Positions 63,146 to 64,000 of a stretch of DNA of 64,000 nt are shown here, one piece after another. The stretch comes from Verrucomicrobiota bacterium. Lineage in GTDB: Bacteria > Verrucomicrobiota > Verrucomicrobiia > Limisphaerales > JACRJZ01. Position 1 is the first letter of the stretch. Every line of letters begins with the position of its first letter. The position numbers and the translations under genes are program-made. The notes beneath the pieces are model-generated. The model searched no databases, had not been told where the DNA came from, and was given only the letters and a program-made list of their open reading frames with translations. The DNA lies in assembly GCA_016219875.1 (NCBI GenBank), contig JACRJZ010000047.1, positions 62,001 through 126,000 of the forward strand. The letters run 5' to 3'.

Positions 63146-63535
63146 TTAAGCGACGAGAGAAGGAGCGCGCGGCAGCAGTGCCGTGCGATAGGAGAATTGC
63201 CAGAATCGTGGAAGCTCTGGCGGAGTCAATGAGGCGGGAAGGAAAGCAGATGTGGTGTCGGTGGGCGGTTCAGCCACCCAATCCCACTCGGCGAAAGCGA
63301 GCAGCAGTGCCAGGCCGGGAGTGATCGTCGGATTGTCCTCAATCTTGTAGAACCCCGATTCCACCGCGCTACAGGAATCCTGGCTGCAATCGTGTTGTGG
63401 CTGTGGCGCCTCATCTTGACTACAGCACCACTGGAGGAAACTGAAGCCCGGCACAGTTTCCAGTGCGCAATGCATCGTGACTGGCACCCACAGGGCCAGC
63501 AGCAGCACCGCGACAACTCGTTTGAGCCAATTCAC
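63146..63535 (-). CDS. Cys-rich periplasmic protein at the head of the efflux operon
   Basis: This is a 129-residue exported protein: NWLKRVVAVLLLALWVPVTM is a signal peptide or anchor, followed by a Cys cluster (MHCALETVPGF; QWCCSQDEAP; HDCSQDSCSAVE) with six cysteines in about 35 residues. The rest is short on recognisable features. It precedes the channel gene by 128 bases on the same strand and is probably in the same operon. A metal-binding or chaperone role is inferred from the cysteines and the location. I chose the GTG at 63535; a TTG at 63544 is an alternative. Confidence 0.62.
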   Translation of the reverse strand: MNWLKRVVAVLLLALWVPVTMHCALETVPGFSFLQWCCSQDEAPQPQHDCSQDSCSAVESGFYKIEDNPTITPGLALLLAFAEWDWVAEPPTDTTSAFLPASLTPPELPRFWQFSYRTALLPRAPSLVA

Positions 63536-63610
63536 AGTGGCCAATATGAGTGTGGTCCTGGAAACTGCAACCGCATCTTTCTCCCTCTCCCCTCGTTTCT
63601 TGGCGAACGG

Positions 63611-63640
63611 TAAGGTTCCGTTAAGGTTGGTTTGCTAGAA
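63611..63640 (+). promoter_or_regulatory. Tandem TAAGGTT half-sites and extended -10 before the divergent gene
   Basis: TAAGGTT occurs at 63611-63617 and again at 63622-63628, an 11-base repeat, one helical turn, as for OmpR-type response regulators. TGCTAGAAT at 63632-63640 looks like an extended -10 element for the plus-strand gene at 63651. The half-sites would then cover the -35 region. The intergenic gap is shared with the efflux operon, so they may also control it. Confidence 0.4.
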
Positions 63641-63650
63641 TGCCGGCAAG

Positions 63651-64000
63651 ATGAAAACGAACCATATCGTCAGCTTAGTTTTCGTGACCGCCACCTTGGC
63701 GCTCGCCGTCGGCTGCGCCACTGGAGAATCCCAGGCCGAGCTGCAGACCGAAGCCTCGTGGACGGAAACCCTCGCGGCCCCGACCGAACGGTTCTCCAGC
63801 ACTGGCCGCAACCGGTTCTTCATTCTGGAGCCGGGCTACCAGCTTGTCCTCGAAGGCAAGGAAGACGGCAAGGCCGTCAACCTCACGATCACGGTCCTGG
63901 ACGAACTCAAAGAGGTGGCGGGCGTTCAGACCCGTGTCGTCGAGGAGCGCGAAAGCGCCGACGGCAAACTGGTGGAAGTCTCCCGGAACTACTTCGCGGT
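63651..64000 (+). CDS. Lipoprotein, partial (runs off the right edge)
   Basis: 116 residues are visible. A lipoprotein signal (VFVTATLALAVGC, Cys22) is followed by a mature part beginning ATGESQAELQTEASWTETLA, with RFFILEPGYQLVLEGKEDGK and TITVLDELKEVAGVQTRVVE. This resembles small secreted proteins of unknown function near metal efflux genes. The start codon lies 11 bases after a likely -10 element, giving a very short leader. Divergent from the efflux operon. Confidence 0.75.
   Translation, partial: MKTNHIVSLVFVTATLALAVGCATGESQAELQTEASWTETLAAPTERFSSTGRNRFFILEPGYQLVLEGKEDGKAVNLTITVLDELKEVAGVQTRVVEERESADGKLVEVSRNYFA

Overview
The window is GC-rich bacterial DNA. I place it, by inference, in the Verrucomicrobiota, close to Pedosphaera/Limisphaerales. 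The reasons are a DUF1080 (3-keto-disaccharide hydrolase) protein, a tandem nucleoside diphosphate kinase-like protein, a membrane protein carrying a DUF1559-type pseudopilin domain beside an ECF sigma factor, very large secreted proteins, weak Shine-Dalgarno sequences, and several families of dispersed palindromic repeats that sit between genes and sometimes inside reading frames. I recognised no rRNA, tRNA or CRISPR array.

Layout. 1-5 kb: a partial FAD-linked oxidase, a decayed UPF0175/DUF3368 toxin-antitoxin locus, a thioesterase, and an indolepyruvate:ferredoxin oxidoreductase pair (iorA, iorB) with a DUF433/DUF5615 toxin-antitoxin pair lodged between the subunits. 5-15 kb: sialidase-like and DUF1080 secreted enzymes, an AlkA-type glycosylase, a UvrD/PcrA helicase, a two-domain esterase, a macrodomain protein and a Tat-exported serine hydrolase. 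15-21 kb: the NDK-like protein with a zinc ribbon, an HD-domain protein, a membrane metal-dependent hydrolase, and an ECF sigma factor operon. 21-27.4 kb: a second DUF433/DUF5615 pair, ileS (with a palindromic repeat read in frame), galE and an L,D-transpeptidase. 27.4-32.2 kb: an accessory zone of small genes, an attC-like hairpin, an integrase remnant, a MoxR ATPase and a Phd/VapC pair.

32.2-46 kb: three closely spaced minus-strand genes encode secreted proteins of about 1270, 1204 and 2099 residues. The second and third carry the same repeat family between start codon and signal peptide. 46.4-50.4 kb: acs, nadC and birA on the plus strand. 50.4-57 kb: a degraded mobile zone with an IS630-type transposase remnant, a phage-like regulator region, a tape-measure-like coiled-coil protein, a truncated Mu-type protease, and a histidine kinase fragment fused to it. 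57-63.5 kb: a heavy-metal RND efflux operon (outer membrane channel, adaptor, pump). Its adaptor carries four copies of a C-x2-H-x6-C-x2-C motif. A partial lipoprotein gene diverges from it at the right edge.

The main themes are toxin-antitoxin modules in four states of integrity, palindromic repeats exapted into coding sequence, and two candidate undescribed systems: the giant secreted-protein operon and the Cys/His-repeat metal-efflux adaptor. Function calls rest on motifs and family resemblance read by eye; no database search was run.
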